Shown: in pieces, positions 1 through 9,428 of the stretch
How positions within the stretch are numbered: position 1 is the first letter of the stretch
Layout: every line of letters begins with the position of its first letter
From: Helicobacter sp. 12S02634-8
GTDB taxonomy: Bacteria > Campylobacterota > Campylobacteria > Campylobacterales > Helicobacteraceae
NCBI RefSeq assembly: GCF_002272865.1
Contig: NZ_MLAP01000006.1
Location: forward strand, 64,591 to 128,590
Length of the DNA: 64,000 nucleotides
Direction: 5' to 3'
Made by a program: the position numbers and the translations under genes
The notes under the pieces: generated by a model
What the model saw: the letters and a program-made list of their open reading frames with translations, nothing else
What the model was told of the DNA's origin: nothing
The model's database searches: none

Positions 1-276
1 GAAAATGCTGCTGTGCAACAAGTGCTAGACCATCGGCCCAATAGCCGTGATGATAAGGTCTTAAAAGAGCAGACAGACGCCTTTGAGGCCTTGTTGCTTA
101 AATTTCTTTTAGATACTTCTTTGAAGCTTGATGACCCCTTGTATCCCAAGCAAGCAGGCGCTGAAATCTATCAATCCCTCTACAAAGACCAGCTTTCTAA
201 AGAGCTCAGTGGGAGTTTTGGCTATAGTCAGTTATTGTTTGATTTCCTCAAAGAGCAGCAACTTGGCAAGCGATAA
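1..276 (+). CDS. FlgJ-like flagellar rod-binding protein, C-terminal part (5' end outside window)
   Basis: The reading frame is open from base 1, so the gene begins upstream and only about 90 C-terminal residues are visible. They contain the rod-binding domain pattern: [13 protein letters not shown], then a [18 protein letters not shown] helix and a short G-F-G-Y segment. In FlgJ-type proteins this domain caps or chaperones assembly of the periplasmic flagellar rod. There is no muramidase domain after it, as is usual in Helicobacter, where the equivalent gene (HP0245) directly precedes flgS. The same neighbour is seen here, overlapping or abutting. The GTG at base 13 is probably an internal valine, not the start. 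The family call is fairly safe; the exact role in this species is inferred. Confidence 0.75.
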   Translation, partial: ENAAVQQVLDHRPNSRDDKVLKEQTDAFEALLLKFLLDTSLKLDDPLYPKQAGAEIYQSLYKDQLSKELSGSFGYSQLLFDFLKEQQLGKR

Positions 277-1345
277 GCTTTCGGGCAAAAACACACTCAC
301 ACTCCAAGACACCCCAAAGACTGACACAGCCGATGAAGGGGTAATTGGAGAGTCCTTGCTCCAAAAGCTCGAACCCAAGGATAAGCAAGAATTATTAGAG
401 CGCTTGAACGAATTTATCCTCCAAACCTATAAAATCGAAAAAGAATTCAAAGACTACAAAGCCCTTTATGAGTGGGTGATAGAGATTTTGCCCCAAGCGA
501 TATGGGTGATCAATGGCAATGGGAGTTTTTTTTATAAAAATACCTTAGCTGAGGGGCTCAAGCCACTTTTTTCAGAGGCCAAGAAGTTGGATTTTGATGG
601 TGAAGTCAAGGCTGAGGGGAGGACTTATTTGTTCCAAAATAATAGTATTCAAAACAAGCAAATCATCACAGCCACAGACATCACAGCCCAAAAACGCCAA
701 GAGCGCCTTGCTTCAATGGGGCAAGTTTCTGCACATTTAGCCCATGAAATCCGCAATCCCATCGGCTCTATTTCTCTGCTTGCTTCTACCTTGCTCAAGC
801 GCGTTGATAGCACTTCAAAGCCCATTGTCTTTGAGATCCAAAAGGCGCTATGGCGGGTGGAGCGTATCATTGCTGCGACTTTGCTTTTTTCTAAAGACAT
901 ACAAATCCATAAAAAGCCCTATGCCCTCAATGCTCTTTGTGAGGAGCTAGAAGAGGCTATTGAGCGATACACTTACAGCAAGGTGATTGATTTTAAGTTT
1001 GATTTTTCTGCGCAGGAGGCGTGGTTTGACTGGGATTTGATGGGGATTGTGCTCCAAAACTTTATTTATAATGCCATCGATGCGATCGAAGATAGCGAAG
1101 TATCCCAAGGCCAGATTGTGATAAAAGCATTTGTTATGGGGGATAAGATTGTGTTTTCTATCAGCGATAATGGCAAAGCTATCGAAAATAAAGCCTTGCT
1201 GTTTGAACCCTTTGAAACCACCAAACTCAAAGGAAACGGCTTAGGGCTCGCACTTTCTTTGCAGATAGTCCAAGCCCATAATGGGAGTATTGAGCTTTTA
1301 GATACCGCAGAAAAGACCTTTAAAATCGAGCTTGCAAACACCTAA
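263..1345 (+). CDS. flgS: Sensor histidine kinase FlgS (flagellar sigma54 regulon)
   Basis: Cytoplasmic histidine kinase with no membrane segment. An N-terminal coiled and PAS-like region (roughly bases 380-690) precedes the H-box [11 protein letters not shown], whose phospho-accepting His codon is at 743-745. The N box ([10 protein letters not shown]), G1 (ISDNGKAI) and G2 (KGNGLGLAL) follow. In Helicobacter and Campylobacter, FlgS phosphorylates FlgR to switch on sigma54-dependent hook and basal-body genes; a flgR gene is present at 54068. The start is uncertain. The frame is open back to an ATG at 128, deep inside the preceding gene. TTG 263 has AAAGAG upstream, and TTG 356 has GGAG five bases upstream and is equally plausible. 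HP0245-HP0244 order in H. pylori supports the name. Confidence 0.85.
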   Translation: MASDKLSGKNTLTLQDTPKTDTADEGVIGESLLQKLEPKDKQELLERLNEFILQTYKIEKEFKDYKALYEWVIEILPQAIWVINGNGSFFYKNTLAEGLKPLFSEAKKLDFDGEVKAEGRTYLFQNNSIQNKQIITATDITAQKRQERLASMGQVSAHLAHEIRNPIGSISLLASTLLKRVDSTSKPIVFEIQKALWRVERIIAATLLFSKDIQIHKKPYALNALCEELEEAIERYTYSKVIDFKFDFSAQEAWFDWDLMGIVLQNFIYNAIDAIEDSEVSQGQIVIKAFVMGDKIVFSISDNGKAIENKALLFEPFETTKLKGNGLGLALSLQIVQAHNGSIELLDTAEKTFKIELANT

Positions 1346-1445
1346 ACCCAAAAACTTTTAAAAATAAATCAAACGATAAAAGATGATTGTAGCATTTGGA
1401 ATGTTGAAATGTGAATTTGGTTTGGATTTATTTACACTTGTGCTA

Positions 1446-1465
1446 TATGATTGAGATTATCTCAA
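1446..1465 (+). promoter_or_regulatory. napA promoter -10 with overlapping palindromic operator candidate
   Basis: TATGAT (1446-1451) is a good -10 hexamer upstream of napA. It runs directly into a perfect 7-1-7 palindrome, TTGAGAT-T-ATCTCAA (1451-1465), which would cover the transcription start. That placement suits a repressor site. Fur and PerR regulate dps/napA genes in related bacteria, but this palindrome does not clearly match either consensus. No convincing -35 is seen. Confidence 0.45.
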
Positions 1466-1496
1466 AAGATAAAATTTTTCGATAAAAGGATTTTTC

Positions 1497-1931
1497 ATGA
1501 GTAGCGTTAAAATTTTGAAACAACTTCAGGCTGATTCGATCGTGCTTTTTATGAAGGTGCATAATTTCCACTGGAATGTAAAAGGCTCAGATTTTTACAA
1601 TACACACAAGGCAACAGAGGGAATTTATGAAAACTTTGCTGATATGTTTGATGATTTGGCTGAGCGCATTGTCCAACTAGGTGATAAGCCTGTGGTGACC
1701 TTGAGCGAAGCTTTAAAGCTCACTAAAGTCAAAGAAGAAACCCGATCAGATTTCAGATCTAGCGATGTGTTTAAGGGCATTTTGCAAGATTATGAATACC
1801 TTGAAAAAGAGTTCAGACAGCTATCAGATACAGCTGAAAAAGAAAACGACAAAGTCACTGTGGCTTATGCTGATGAACAGACTGCTAAGCTCCAAAAAGC
1901 CCTTTGGATGCTCAAAGCAGAATTAGCCTAA
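1497..1931 (+). CDS. napA: Dps-family ferritin-like protein, neutrophil-activating protein NapA
   Basis: At 144 residues this is the usual length for HP-NAP. Dps proteins form a hollow dodecamer that oxidises and stores Fe(II), protecting DNA from hydrogen peroxide; the H. pylori protein also activates neutrophils. The ferroxidase ligands are in the expected places: His25 and His37 from one subunit (HNFHWNVKG and NTHKATE), and Asp52 and Glu56 (MFDDLAERI) from its partner. The start ATG follows an AAAAGGA ribosome site. It is a monocistronic unit, with its own promoter/operator upstream and a terminator directly after. Neighbour order flgS-napA is as in H. pylori. Confidence 0.93.
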   Translation: MSSVKILKQLQADSIVLFMKVHNFHWNVKGSDFYNTHKATEGIYENFADMFDDLAERIVQLGDKPVVTLSEALKLTKVKEETRSDFRSSDVFKGILQDYEYLEKEFRQLSDTAEKENDKVTVAYADEQTAKLQKALWMLKAELA

Positions 1932-1937
1932 TCGCTC

Positions 1938-1964
1938 CACCCCTTATTTGAGGGGTGTTTCTTG
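1938..1964 (+). terminator. Rho-independent terminator of napA
   Basis: A CACCCC/GGGGTG stem (1938-1943 and 1952-1957) encloses an eight-base loop and is followed by TTTCTT. It lies seven bases after the napA stop codon. Confidence 0.75.
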
Positions 1965-1979
1965 TATCTTTCTTGATTG

Positions 1980-1988
1980 TGTTATAAT
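1980..1988 (+). promoter_or_regulatory. Extended -10 promoter before hisD
   Basis: TGT-TATAAT (1980-1988) is a perfect -10 with an upstream TG, 39 bases before the hisD start. A weak TTGTAT at 1962-1967 could serve as -35 (15-base spacing) and overlaps the tail of the napA terminator. Confidence 0.6.
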
Positions 1989-2027
1989 ACCTCCATCTAT
2001 AACTAAAAGCTAGCACTAGGGTTTGTG

Positions 2028-3347
2028 ATGATAAAAATACTCCATACTACCGACGCCGATTTTGAAGTCAATTTCCAAAAGATACTCAATCGTGGGAAAC
2101 TCGATATCAAAAATGTGCACCAAAAAGTCCAAAACTTACTTTGTGAAATCGCTACAGATGGAATCGATGCAGTTTTAGCACACATCAAGACCTTTGATCG
2201 CTGGGCGCCCCAATCACTCCAAGATATTATTATCTCCCCGCAAGCTTGCAAAGAGGCTTATGATGGGCTTGATAGCGCGACTAAAAAGGCTCTGCATACA
2301 GCCTATGAGCGTATCTATGCCTTCCATATGAAGCAAAAGCCCAAAACTTGGCTTGATATTGAAGACAATGGCAGTATCCTAGGGCAAAAGGTTAGCCCTA
2401 TGCAACGTGCTGGTTTGTATATCCCAGGGGGGAAGGCAGCTTATCCGAGCTCTTTATTGATGAACGCTATCCCTGCGATTGTCGCAGGTGTTAAAGAAAT
2501 CGTTGTTTGCACGCCCACTCCTGATGGTATCTCCCATAAGCTTTTGCTCGCAGCTGCCCATCTATGCCAAATCCAAGAGATTTATGCTGTCGGTGGGGCA
2601 AGTGCGATTGGTGTGATGGCATATGGTGTTGCAGGGATTGAGAAGGTTGATGTCATCACAGGACCGGGCAATATCTTTGTTGCCACGGCCAAAAAGCTAG
2701 TCTTTGGCGAAGTCGCTATCGATATGATCGCAGGCCCTAGTGAGATTGCTATCATCGCAGATGATGGGGCAAACCCCAGATATATCGCGCACGACCTGCT
2801 TTCACAAGCTGAACACGATGAAATGGCAAGCGCTATTCTCATCACTCCAAGCCTATCCCTTGCCCAAGAGAGCTTGCAATTTCTCCAAGAGATTTTACCA
2901 TCTTTAGAACGCACAGATATTGCCAGAGAGAGTATCACACATCGTGGGGCTATCATCATTGCTAAAGACCTAGAAGCGTGCGTTGCTTTGAGTGATAGGA
3001 TTGCTCCTGAACACCTAGAGATACTCACGCACAATCCCTTTGAAATCCTCCCTAAAATCCAGCACGCAGGGGCGATATTTTTAGGCGAGCATACCCCAGA
3101 GCCAATCGGTGATTATCTCGCAGGTCCCAATCACACACTCCCTACAGGGGGCAGTGCGCGGTATTTTTCTCCTTTAGGGACGGAGCATTTTATGAAAAAA
3201 AGTTCTGTGATTAGCTTTTCGACTCAAGCGATCGCAGAGCTTGGTGAGTCTTGTGCGGCTTTAGCACATTTAGAGGGGCTTATGGCCCATAAAAAGGCAG
3301 TTTTAGCCAGATTGAAAGGAGCAGAAAAAAATGTGGGAAAACTTTGA
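2028..3347 (+). CDS. hisD: Histidinol dehydrogenase
   Basis: Catalyses the last two steps of histidine biosynthesis: NAD-dependent oxidation of histidinol to histidinal and then to histidine, with a catalytic zinc. The 439-residue protein is full length. It shows the family blocks QRAGLYIPGGKA, GGASAIGVMAYG, VDVITGPGN, AGPSEI, LLSQAEHDE (zinc/active-site region) and IAPEHLEI, ending in a typical C-terminal helix. ATG 2028 is preferred to the adjacent GTG 2025. It sits between napA and the HP0242 homologue, which are neighbours in H. pylori, an organism without a histidine pathway. Its 3' end overlaps the next gene by 17 bases, so it is probably co-transcribed with what follows. The other his genes are not in the window, apart from a HisZ-like gene at 35823. 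Confidence 0.95.
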   Translation: MIKILHTTDADFEVNFQKILNRGKLDIKNVHQKVQNLLCEIATDGIDAVLAHIKTFDRWAPQSLQDIIISPQACKEAYDGLDSATKKALHTAYERIYAFHMKQKPKTWLDIEDNGSILGQKVSPMQRAGLYIPGGKAAYPSSLLMNAIPAIVAGVKEIVVCTPTPDGISHKLLLAAAHLCQIQEIYAVGGASAIGVMAYGVAGIEKVDVITGPGNIFVATAKKLVFGEVAIDMIAGPSEIAIIADDGANPRYIAHDLLSQAEHDEMASAILITPSLSLAQESLQFLQEILPSLERTDIARESITHRGAIIIAKDLEACVALSDRIAPEHLEILTHNPFEILPKIQHAGAIFLGEHTPEPIGDYLAGPNHTLPTGGSARYFSPLGTEHFMKKSSVISFSTQAIAELGESCAALAHLEGLMAHKKAVLARLKGAEKNVGKL

Positions 3348-3618
3348 TGAGCTTGAGGTGCTTGAGGGCTCTCCGATTGAAAAATGGAAAGATGTGATTT
3401 TTAATGCAAGTCGCAATCTTGCTTCTATGGAGCTAGAGAGGTTGCTTGAATTGCAAGCTTTTTATGAAGTGGCTTTTGAGGATTTTGAGCTAGAGGGCAG
3501 GCTGAGAGAATTGCATATGAAACTGCGGGAAGATACAGCATTTCAAGAAAAGGTCGCCCACCAAAAAAACAATATCGCTATTGAATCGATGGCTAAAATA
3601 CTCAGTGAAAATGAGTAG
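3331..3618 (+). CDS. HP0242-family small helical protein (entangled-dimer fold)
   Basis: This 95-residue, charged, all-helical protein resembles H. pylori HP0242 along its length: an E-L-E-x-x-E-G-x-P start, ELERLLELQAF in the middle, and a SMAKILSENE end. HP0242 was solved as a tightly intertwined, knotted-type homodimer and has no known biochemical function. The start ATG lies inside the last codons of hisD and the stop overlaps the next gene by eight bases, so translational coupling is likely. There is no signal peptide or membrane segment. Function is not known; I assign only the family. Confidence 0.75.
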   Translation: MWENFDELEVLEGSPIEKWKDVIFNASRNLASMELERLLELQAFYEVAFEDFELEGRLRELHMKLREDTAFQEKVAHQKNNIAIESMAKILSENE

Positions 3619-4000
3619 GCTTTGCTGGGTCTTGATTTTTGTGCTAGTATCGTGGGGCAAAGAGCCAGTTTGGAGCTTTGACCGCAATATTACTTTGAAA
3701 AAAGACCAGATATATCAAGGGGTTGTTTATAAAGACACGATAGAAAAGCCCCTTGTTTTGCGATGGACTTTGTATAAAAATTTTGGGCTTGTGTTGTATG
3801 TGAATTATGATGGTTTCCCACATCAATTTGTGCTTTATAGGGATTATCAGAGAGATATGCTGCGTTTGGAGCTTTTTGGAGAGGGGCATTTGGAAAATGC
3901 TTCGTATTTGTATGTCGCATTTAGGGACTTTAGCCCAAAAGACCAGAGTGCCAAGCTATGGATAGGAGTATCAGGAGATGCGCAATTTTTGAGAAAATAA
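3611..4000 (+). CDS. Secreted hypothetical protein (HP0241-like)
   Basis: The 129-residue product starts with a plausible signal peptide (MSRLCWVLIFVLVSWG), so it is probably periplasmic or outer-membrane associated. The mature part is rich in Tyr, Phe and Leu, alternates in a beta-like way (for example GLVLYVNYDGFPHQFVLYRDY) and has no cysteine. ATG 3611 is preferred over an in-frame ATG at 3581 because it opens directly on the signal peptide and overlaps the upstream stop. H. pylori has an uncharacterised gene, HP0241, at the same place between HP0242 and ispB. Function unknown. Confidence 0.6.
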   Translation: MSRLCWVLIFVLVSWGKEPVWSFDRNITLKKDQIYQGVVYKDTIEKPLVLRWTLYKNFGLVLYVNYDGFPHQFVLYRDYQRDMLRLELFGEGHLENASYLYVAFRDFSPKDQSAKLWIGVSGDAQFLRK

Positions 4001-4015
4001 GGAGAGCATAGGCAG

Positions 4016-4909
4016 ATGTTAGAGAAAATCCAAGAAAAAATACAGAGTTTTCTGCATCAAGTAGAGGGGGAAAATGTCGCTTCTTTGAGTGCGCAAATGC
4101 ATTTTGGGAAAATGCTAAGAAGTAAGCTGATTTTAGCCATCTGCCCCCACCACCCAAAGACCCTTGAGCTGTGTGCTATCATTGAGATGATCCAGAGTGC
4201 TTCATTGCTCCACGATGATGTGATCGATGCATCACAAATGCGTCGGGGGAAATCCTCTTTAAATGCTGTGTTTGGAGATAAAAACGCTATCATGCTCGGA
4301 GATGTGTTCTATGCAAAAGCGTTTTTTGAACTCACCAAGCTGCCCCCACCCATCGCTCAGTGTATTGCAAAATCTGTCATTGAGCTTGCAAAAGGAGAGA
4401 TTGATGATGTGTTTTTGAGCACACATTTCAACCCCCATAAAGACAAATATCTCCAAATGCTCCAAGACAAAACAGCCTCTTTGATTGCAGCAAGTGCAGA
4501 GTCAGCTGCTATTTTAGCAGGGCTTGAAGCGTCAAAATACCGAGATTATGGCCGCAATCTTGGTATCGCATTTCAGATTATTGATGACTTGCTTGATATC
4601 ACTCAAGATAGCAAAACGCTCGGCAAGCCAGCTATGAGCGATTTCAAAGAGGGCAAGACGACCCTGCCTTATATCCTTTTGTATGCAGCGCTCCCAGAGG
4701 AGCAAAAAAAGATTTTGATTTCTTATTTCAGAGAAGATACAATACAAGCACAAAAATGGCTCAAAGAGCATTTTGAAGAATATGGTATCATCGCTTTGGT
4801 CGCACAAGAAGCTAGAGAATATGGCCAGAGGGCATTAGCAGCGATTGCCAAAGAATCCAACCCTTTGCTTGAAGAAGTGGTGCAAACTATGATTTACAGG
4901 GAGTTTTGA
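4016..4909 (+). CDS. ispB: Polyprenyl (octaprenyl) diphosphate synthase
   Basis: Trans-prenyltransferase that extends farnesyl diphosphate with isopentenyl units to make the long side chain of menaquinone. The first Asp-rich motif is LLHDDVIDASQMRRGK, and the second is FQIIDDLLDIT. GKMLRSKL supplies the Lys/Arg pair that binds isopentenyl diphosphate. Length (297 residues) fits the family. In H. pylori the same gene precedes hemA (HP0240-HP0239), and here the hemA start abuts the ispB stop, so the two are likely translationally coupled. The chain length of the product cannot be read with certainty from sequence. Confidence 0.9.
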   Translation: MLEKIQEKIQSFLHQVEGENVASLSAQMHFGKMLRSKLILAICPHHPKTLELCAIIEMIQSASLLHDDVIDASQMRRGKSSLNAVFGDKNAIMLGDVFYAKAFFELTKLPPPIAQCIAKSVIELAKGEIDDVFLSTHFNPHKDKYLQMLQDKTASLIAASAESAAILAGLEASKYRDYGRNLGIAFQIIDDLLDITQDSKTLGKPAMSDFKEGKTTLPYILLYAALPEEQKKILISYFREDTIQAQKWLKEHFEEYGIIALVAQEAREYGQRALAAIAKESNPLLEEVVQTMIYREF

Positions 4910-6240
4910 TGGAACAGACAGCACAATATTTAGCGATCAGTTTTTCACACAAAAATACTCAAATCGCTACACGCGAAAAGCTCGCCTTTGCCTCTAATGA
5001 ATCGATAAAAGAGTTTTTGCAAACACTCAAAAACCAAAATCCCGATATCTTAGAAATTCTCTTACTCTCTACTTGCAATCGCGTTGAAATCTACATTTAC
5101 ACGCACAATGCTGAATCCATCACAGACAAAGTAACCACAGCGCTCGCAGCCCTCAAAGACCTTTCAGATAGCTATTTGAGAGAAATCGCAGATGTGTATA
5201 TCCAAGAGGGGGCTGTCCATCATGTATTTTGCGTAGCTAGCAGTTTGGATAGTATCGTCGTGGGTGAAACTCAGATAGCAGGGCAGCTCAAAAGTGCGTA
5301 TAAATTTTGCTTTGATAATGGATTTTGCGGCAAGGGCTTGACACGATTGGTGCATTTTGCCTTTCGCTGTGCAGCCCAAGTAAGAAACGCAACACAAATT
5401 TCACAAAATGCCGTATCTGTAGCTTCTGTAGCTGTCAAAAAGGCCAGTGCGATTTTAGAAAATGACGCGATCAAAGACAAAATTGCTGTTGTGATCGGGG
5501 CAGGTGAAATGGGTGCTTTGCTCAGCAAACATCTTTTGGTCTGTGGGTATCGTATCTTGCTCTTAAATCGCAACAAAACCCACGCCCAGACCCTCGCGCA
5601 AACGCTCAACGCCCAAACTCCAAATTCTGTAGAAGTGCGTAATTTTTCTGAACTTTCCACACTCATCAATCAATACCCTCTTTTACTCGTAGCCACAGCA
5701 GCCCCTAGCCATATCGTGCTAGATTCTATGATAGAGCCCAGTGATTTCAAGCGCTTTTGGTTTGACCTCTCTGTGCCTAGAAATATCCAACCTCCCTCCA
5801 TGGAGGGGATCACACTTTTTAGTGTTGATGACTTAGAGCAAGTCATGCACGAAAATCTCGCTAACAGAAAGCGCAACACCACCAAGGCCTATGAAATCAT
5901 TGGTATTTATACCTTAGAGTTTTTCAAATGGCTCTCAAGCCTAGGTGTTGAGCCTGTCATCAAAAAACTCCGAGATATGGCAAAAGACGCGTCTTTAAGA
6001 GAGCTAGACCGCGCTATCAAAAAGGGCTTCCTCCCCAAAGAGTACAAAGAAAATGTGGCAAAAATCCTCCACAATGCGTTCAATATATTTTTACACCAAC
6101 CCACGATTAATATCAAAAAACTCTCCGACAAAGAAGAAGCTGATCCGATTATCGAGGCCATCAAAGGGGTTTTTGGTATCGATGATGAAGCCATATTGAT
6201 CAATCGCTATAAATGTGAATATGACACGATTTTGAACTGA
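4909..6240 (+). CDS. hemA: Glutamyl-tRNA reductase
   Basis: First committed enzyme of C5 tetrapyrrole (heme) synthesis: reduces glutamyl-tRNA(Glu) to glutamate-1-semialdehyde using NADPH. The catalytic cysteine lies in [11 protein letters not shown]. The [17 protein letters not shown] block and the NADPH-binding Rossmann loop [15 protein letters not shown] are clear. A C-terminal dimerisation helix follows. At 443 residues it is full length. ATG 4909 is chosen; the TTG three bases upstream overlaps the ispB stop. It starts a tetrapyrrole group with hemC at 8490, interrupted by proS and fxsA, as in Campylobacter. Confidence 0.95.
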   Translation: MEQTAQYLAISFSHKNTQIATREKLAFASNESIKEFLQTLKNQNPDILEILLLSTCNRVEIYIYTHNAESITDKVTTALAALKDLSDSYLREIADVYIQEGAVHHVFCVASSLDSIVVGETQIAGQLKSAYKFCFDNGFCGKGLTRLVHFAFRCAAQVRNATQISQNAVSVASVAVKKASAILENDAIKDKIAVVIGAGEMGALLSKHLLVCGYRILLLNRNKTHAQTLAQTLNAQTPNSVEVRNFSELSTLINQYPLLLVATAAPSHIVLDSMIEPSDFKRFWFDLSVPRNIQPPSMEGITLFSVDDLEQVMHENLANRKRNTTKAYEIIGIYTLEFFKWLSSLGVEPVIKKLRDMAKDASLRELDRAIKKGFLPKEYKENVAKILHNAFNIFLHQPTINIKKLSDKEEADPIIEAIKGVFGIDDEAILINRYKCEYDTILN

Positions 6241-6266
6241 TTAATCATTTAAAGCAAAGGATATTG

Positions 6267-8015
6267 ATGCGATTTTCCCAGACTTTTATCCCCACAACCA
6301 AAGAAAGCCCCAAAGATGCGATATTAAAGAGCCATCAGTTTTTAATTCGTGGAGGGTTTATCCATCAGATTGGCTCAGGGATTTATGATTTTTTGCCCTT
6401 AGGCAAGCGTGTTTTAGACAAGATCACCCAAATCATCAAAGAAGAAATGCAGGCTGCAGGCTCTTGTGAGATTATGATGGGTTTTGTTGTGCCTGCGGAG
6501 TTATGGAGGGCAAGTGGGCGCTATGAGAAATATGGCAAAGAACTCTTGAGATTTGCAGACAGAAAAGACAATGAATTTATCCTCGGACCAACTTATGAAG
6601 AGAGCGTGACTGCTATTGTCAAGACCTATGTGAAAAGCTACAAGCAACTCCCGCTCAATCTCTACCAGCTGCATATCAAATTTCGCGATGAACTCAGACC
6701 TCGGTTTGGCCTAATGCGCACGCGTGAATTCGTGATGAAAGACGCCTATAGTTTCCACGCAGATACTCAAGACCTCCAGAGAGAATTTACACATATGGAA
6801 GCGACTTATCGACGCATTTTCAAACGCTTAGGGCTGGATTTTAGAGTGGTTGAGGCTGATAGTGGGGCGATTGGCGGGAGTGGGAGCAAGGAGTTTGTTG
6901 TCTTAGCTGCGTGTGGGGAAGATACGATTGTGATCTGTGAGCAGTGTGAATATGCAGCCAATATCGAAGCAGCCAAGCGCACCAAACGCACCGAGCCACC
7001 ACACCCCCCAAAAGCTGCATTTGCTAAGTTCCACACGCCTAGTATCGGCACAATCGAACGACTGAAAGATTTTTTCAAAATCGATGGATTTTTCACCATC
7101 AAAGCTGTTGTGCGTAAGGCTATCTTTGACCCCAAGACTCACAAAGCCCCAGAATTGGTGTATTTCTTTTTGCGCGGAGATGATGACTTAGAGATGACCA
7201 AAGCGCTCAATGCCCTTAACCAGCTAGGGGCTGAGGCGCTAGAACTCCAAGACGCTAGCACAGAAGAGATTGCTAATAGTGGCTTGTTTGCAGGCTTTAT
7301 TGGCCCTTATGCTTTGAAAAACATCACACAAGCGCATTATATTATTTTTGACACTGATTTGTATGAAGCAAGAGATCTGATTTGTGGGGCTAATGAAAGG
7401 GATTATCATTTTGTGGGCGTGGATTTGAGTTTGTTTGAATCCCTGACATATGCAGACATCGCCCAAGTGCGGGTGGGGGATAGTTGTCCGTGTTGTCAGG
7501 GCAAGCTTGTGTATCAAAAGGGTATCGAAGTTGGCCATATTTTCAAGCTCAATCAACGTTATTCTGCACCTTTGGGGGCTCATTTCTTAGATAGTTCTGG
7601 CAAGAGCTTGCCTTTTGAAATGGGTTGTTATGGGATTGGTGTTTCTAGGTTGCTCCCAGCGATTTTAGAGCAAAAGAGCGATATGAAGGGCTGTGTATGG
7701 ACAAAGGCCAGTGCACCTTTTGATATTGATATTATCATCTCTCACGCCCAAGACACACACCAAAATACCTTTGCCTCAGAGCTTTATGCAAGCTTACATA
7801 GTGCAGGAGTTGCAGTGCTTTTAGATGATAGAGATTTGCGATTTGGTGTGAAAATGACAGATTTTGAACTCATAGGCCCTAGATTTGCTCTGATCGTGGG
7901 TAAGTCCTTAGAAGAGGGGCGTGTGGAGTTGGTCAATCGGGAAAGCTTGGAGCGTGAATTCTTAGGTCTTGAGGGCTTGAAGGAAGCGATTCTTTTGAGG
8001 TTAGAGAGGGATTGA
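6267..8015 (+). CDS. proS: Prolyl-tRNA synthetase
   Basis: Charges tRNA(Pro) with proline. This is the bacterial-type class II enzyme of 582 residues. Motif 2 ([25 protein letters not shown]) is near residue 140, and an editing (INS) domain occupies the middle third, including the CPCC cysteine cluster near residue 410. Motif 3 is [15 protein letters not shown], and the C-terminal anticodon-binding domain ends the protein. The start is ATG 6267, with AAAGG upstream. It follows hemA by 26 bases and precedes fxsA by one base, so this is an operon. Confidence 0.95.
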   Translation: MRFSQTFIPTTKESPKDAILKSHQFLIRGGFIHQIGSGIYDFLPLGKRVLDKITQIIKEEMQAAGSCEIMMGFVVPAELWRASGRYEKYGKELLRFADRKDNEFILGPTYEESVTAIVKTYVKSYKQLPLNLYQLHIKFRDELRPRFGLMRTREFVMKDAYSFHADTQDLQREFTHMEATYRRIFKRLGLDFRVVEADSGAIGGSGSKEFVVLAACGEDTIVICEQCEYAANIEAAKRTKRTEPPHPPKAAFAKFHTPSIGTIERLKDFFKIDGFFTIKAVVRKAIFDPKTHKAPELVYFFLRGDDDLEMTKALNALNQLGAEALELQDASTEEIANSGLFAGFIGPYALKNITQAHYIIFDTDLYEARDLICGANERDYHFVGVDLSLFESLTYADIAQVRVGDSCPCCQGKLVYQKGIEVGHIFKLNQRYSAPLGAHFLDSSGKSLPFEMGCYGIGVSRLLPAILEQKSDMKGCVWTKASAPFDIDIIISHAQDTHQNTFASELYASLHSAGVAVLLDDRDLRFGVKMTDFELIGPRFALIVGKSLEEGRVELVNRESLEREFLGLEGLKEAILLRLERD

Positions 8016-8016
8016 A

Positions 8017-8493
8017 ATGCCCTTTTTGTATATTTTGATATGGGCGTATTTGGCTCTTGAAGTTTTTTTGATTGTTATTTTTGTGCAAACATATGGCTTT
8101 GGGATATTTTTTTTAGAGGTGGTTATCAGCGGCATATGGGGGTTTTTGATTCTTTTGAGCGCACAAGTGAATATTTTAGAGAGTTTATCAAGAGTGTTTG
8201 CGCACCAAGTCAATGCTTTTGGCGCTATCAGTGGGAATATTGCTCGTGTGCTAGGAGGCGTGCTTTTGATTATGCCAGGGGTTTTGAGTGATGTATTTGG
8301 CGTGCTTTTGTTGCTTGTGAGTTTCCTTGCTTTGCATACATCGCTTTTTTCTCGCTCCATCTTTGCTAGCAAACGCGCAAACACCACAGAAAATGCAAGA
8401 GAAAATAGCGATATTATCATCGATGCAGAGATTATCGACACAGAAACTGCCAATACAAATAGCCCTAAAATTCCAAAACAGGAGCAACAATGA
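8017..8493 (+). CDS. FxsA-family membrane protein
   Basis: Small inner-membrane protein of 158 residues. Hydrophobic helices occupy about residues 4-25, 28-48 and a long stretch at 80-110, followed by a polar cytoplasmic tail rich in Asn and Glu. The pattern Y-x-x-x-E at the start (YLALEVFLIV) and the GGVLLIMPGVLSDVFGVLLL segment are typical of FxsA, the E. coli protein whose overexpression alleviates exclusion of phage T7 by the F plasmid. The physiological role is unknown. It lies between proS and hemC, overlapping hemC by four bases, the same arrangement as in Campylobacter jejuni. Confidence 0.8.
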   Translation: MPFLYILIWAYLALEVFLIVIFVQTYGFGIFFLEVVISGIWGFLILLSAQVNILESLSRVFAHQVNAFGAISGNIARVLGGVLLIMPGVLSDVFGVLLLLVSFLALHTSLFSRSIFASKRANTTENARENSDIIIDAEIIDTETANTNSPKIPKQEQQ

Positions 8494-9428
8494 GAGAGCT
8501 TGTCATCGGGACGAGAGGGAGTGTGCTGGCCTTATGGCAAGCAGAGCATATCAAAGAAAGACTGCAAAAGGAGCTAGGATTATCGAGCCGACTTGAAATC
8601 ATCAAGACCAAAGGCGATAAAATCCTAGACACTCCCTTGGCTAAAATCGGTGGGAAAGGGCTATTCACTAAAGAGCTTGAAGAAATGCTTTTAGCGCAAA
8701 AAATCGATTTGGCCGTGCATTCACTCAAAGATGTGCCAGTCGAATTCCCAGAGGGGCTGGGGCTTGCGTGTATCACGCAAAGAGAAGATGTCAGAGATTG
8801 CTTTTTGAGCCATCATTATGCCAACATCACAGCCTTGCCTAAGGGCGCTAGAGTGGGCACAACTTCAATGCGCCGCACTATGCAGCTCAAAGCCATACGC
8901 CCTGATTTGGATACTCAAAGCTTGCGCGGTAATGTCCAAACAAGGCTCAAAAGGCTAGAGGACAATGCTTTTGATGCGATTATCTTAGCGCAAGCAGCCC
9001 TCAATCGCTTGGGTATCTCAAAGGCTCAAGTGCCTTTTATCACACCACTTTCTACAGAAGTCATGCTCCCAGCGATGGGGCAGGGTGCTTTGGGGATTGA
9101 GATGTGTTTAGAGAGTGAATTATTTGCTCAGATAGAGAGATTGGGACATACGCAGAGTGCCTTGTGCTGCGGGATTGAACGCACTTTTGTGCAGGCTTTA
9201 GATGGGGGGTGTCAGGTGCCTATTGGTGTGTATGCTTGTGTGCGTGAAAAAAAGGTGATTTTAAATGCTGTGATCGGTCTGCCAGATGGCTCGATTATGC
9301 TTGAAGATAGCATAGAGGGTAGGCTTGATGATGGCTCAAAACTGGCCTTGATACTTGCACATCGTATGATCCAAAAGGGAGCTAAGGAGCTTTTAGCCCA
9401 AGCGCAGGAGATGGCCTTTGATACATAG
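8490..9428 (+). CDS. hemC: Porphobilinogen deaminase (hydroxymethylbilane synthase)
   Basis: Polymerises four porphobilinogens into hydroxymethylbilane on a dipyrromethane cofactor. The protein starts with IGTRGSVLALWQA. It has the substrate-binding loop KGLFTKELEEMLL, the AVHSLKDVP motif (catalytic Asp region), the RRTMQLKAIRPDL and RGNVQTRLKRL blocks, and GGCQVPIGV, whose cysteine anchors the cofactor. Length 312 is standard. The ATG overlaps the fxsA stop in an ATGA arrangement. The 3' end overlaps the following thiE frame by 11 bases if that frame starts at its first TTG. Confidence 0.95.
   Translation: MRELVIGTRGSVLALWQAEHIKERLQKELGLSSRLEIIKTKGDKILDTPLAKIGGKGLFTKELEEMLLAQKIDLAVHSLKDVPVEFPEGLGLACITQREDVRDCFLSHHYANITALPKGARVGTTSMRRTMQLKAIRPDLDTQSLRGNVQTRLKRLEDNAFDAIILAQAALNRLGISKAQVPFITPLSTEVMLPAMGQGALGIEMCLESELFAQIERLGHTQSALCCGIERTFVQALDGGCQVPIGVYACVREKKVILNAVIGLPDGSIMLEDSIEGRLDDGSKLALILAHRMIQKGAKELLAQAQEMAFDT

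Noticed and set aside
128-262. Upstream extension of the FlgS frame to an ATG at 128
   Set aside because: It lies within the FlgJ-like coding sequence in another frame, and its residues do not look like a kinase N terminus. A start near 263 or 356 is more credible.
2582-3034. 150-codon reverse frame within hisD
   Set aside because: Shadow of a strong gene; its Ser/Ala/Ile-rich composition reflects hisD codons read backwards.
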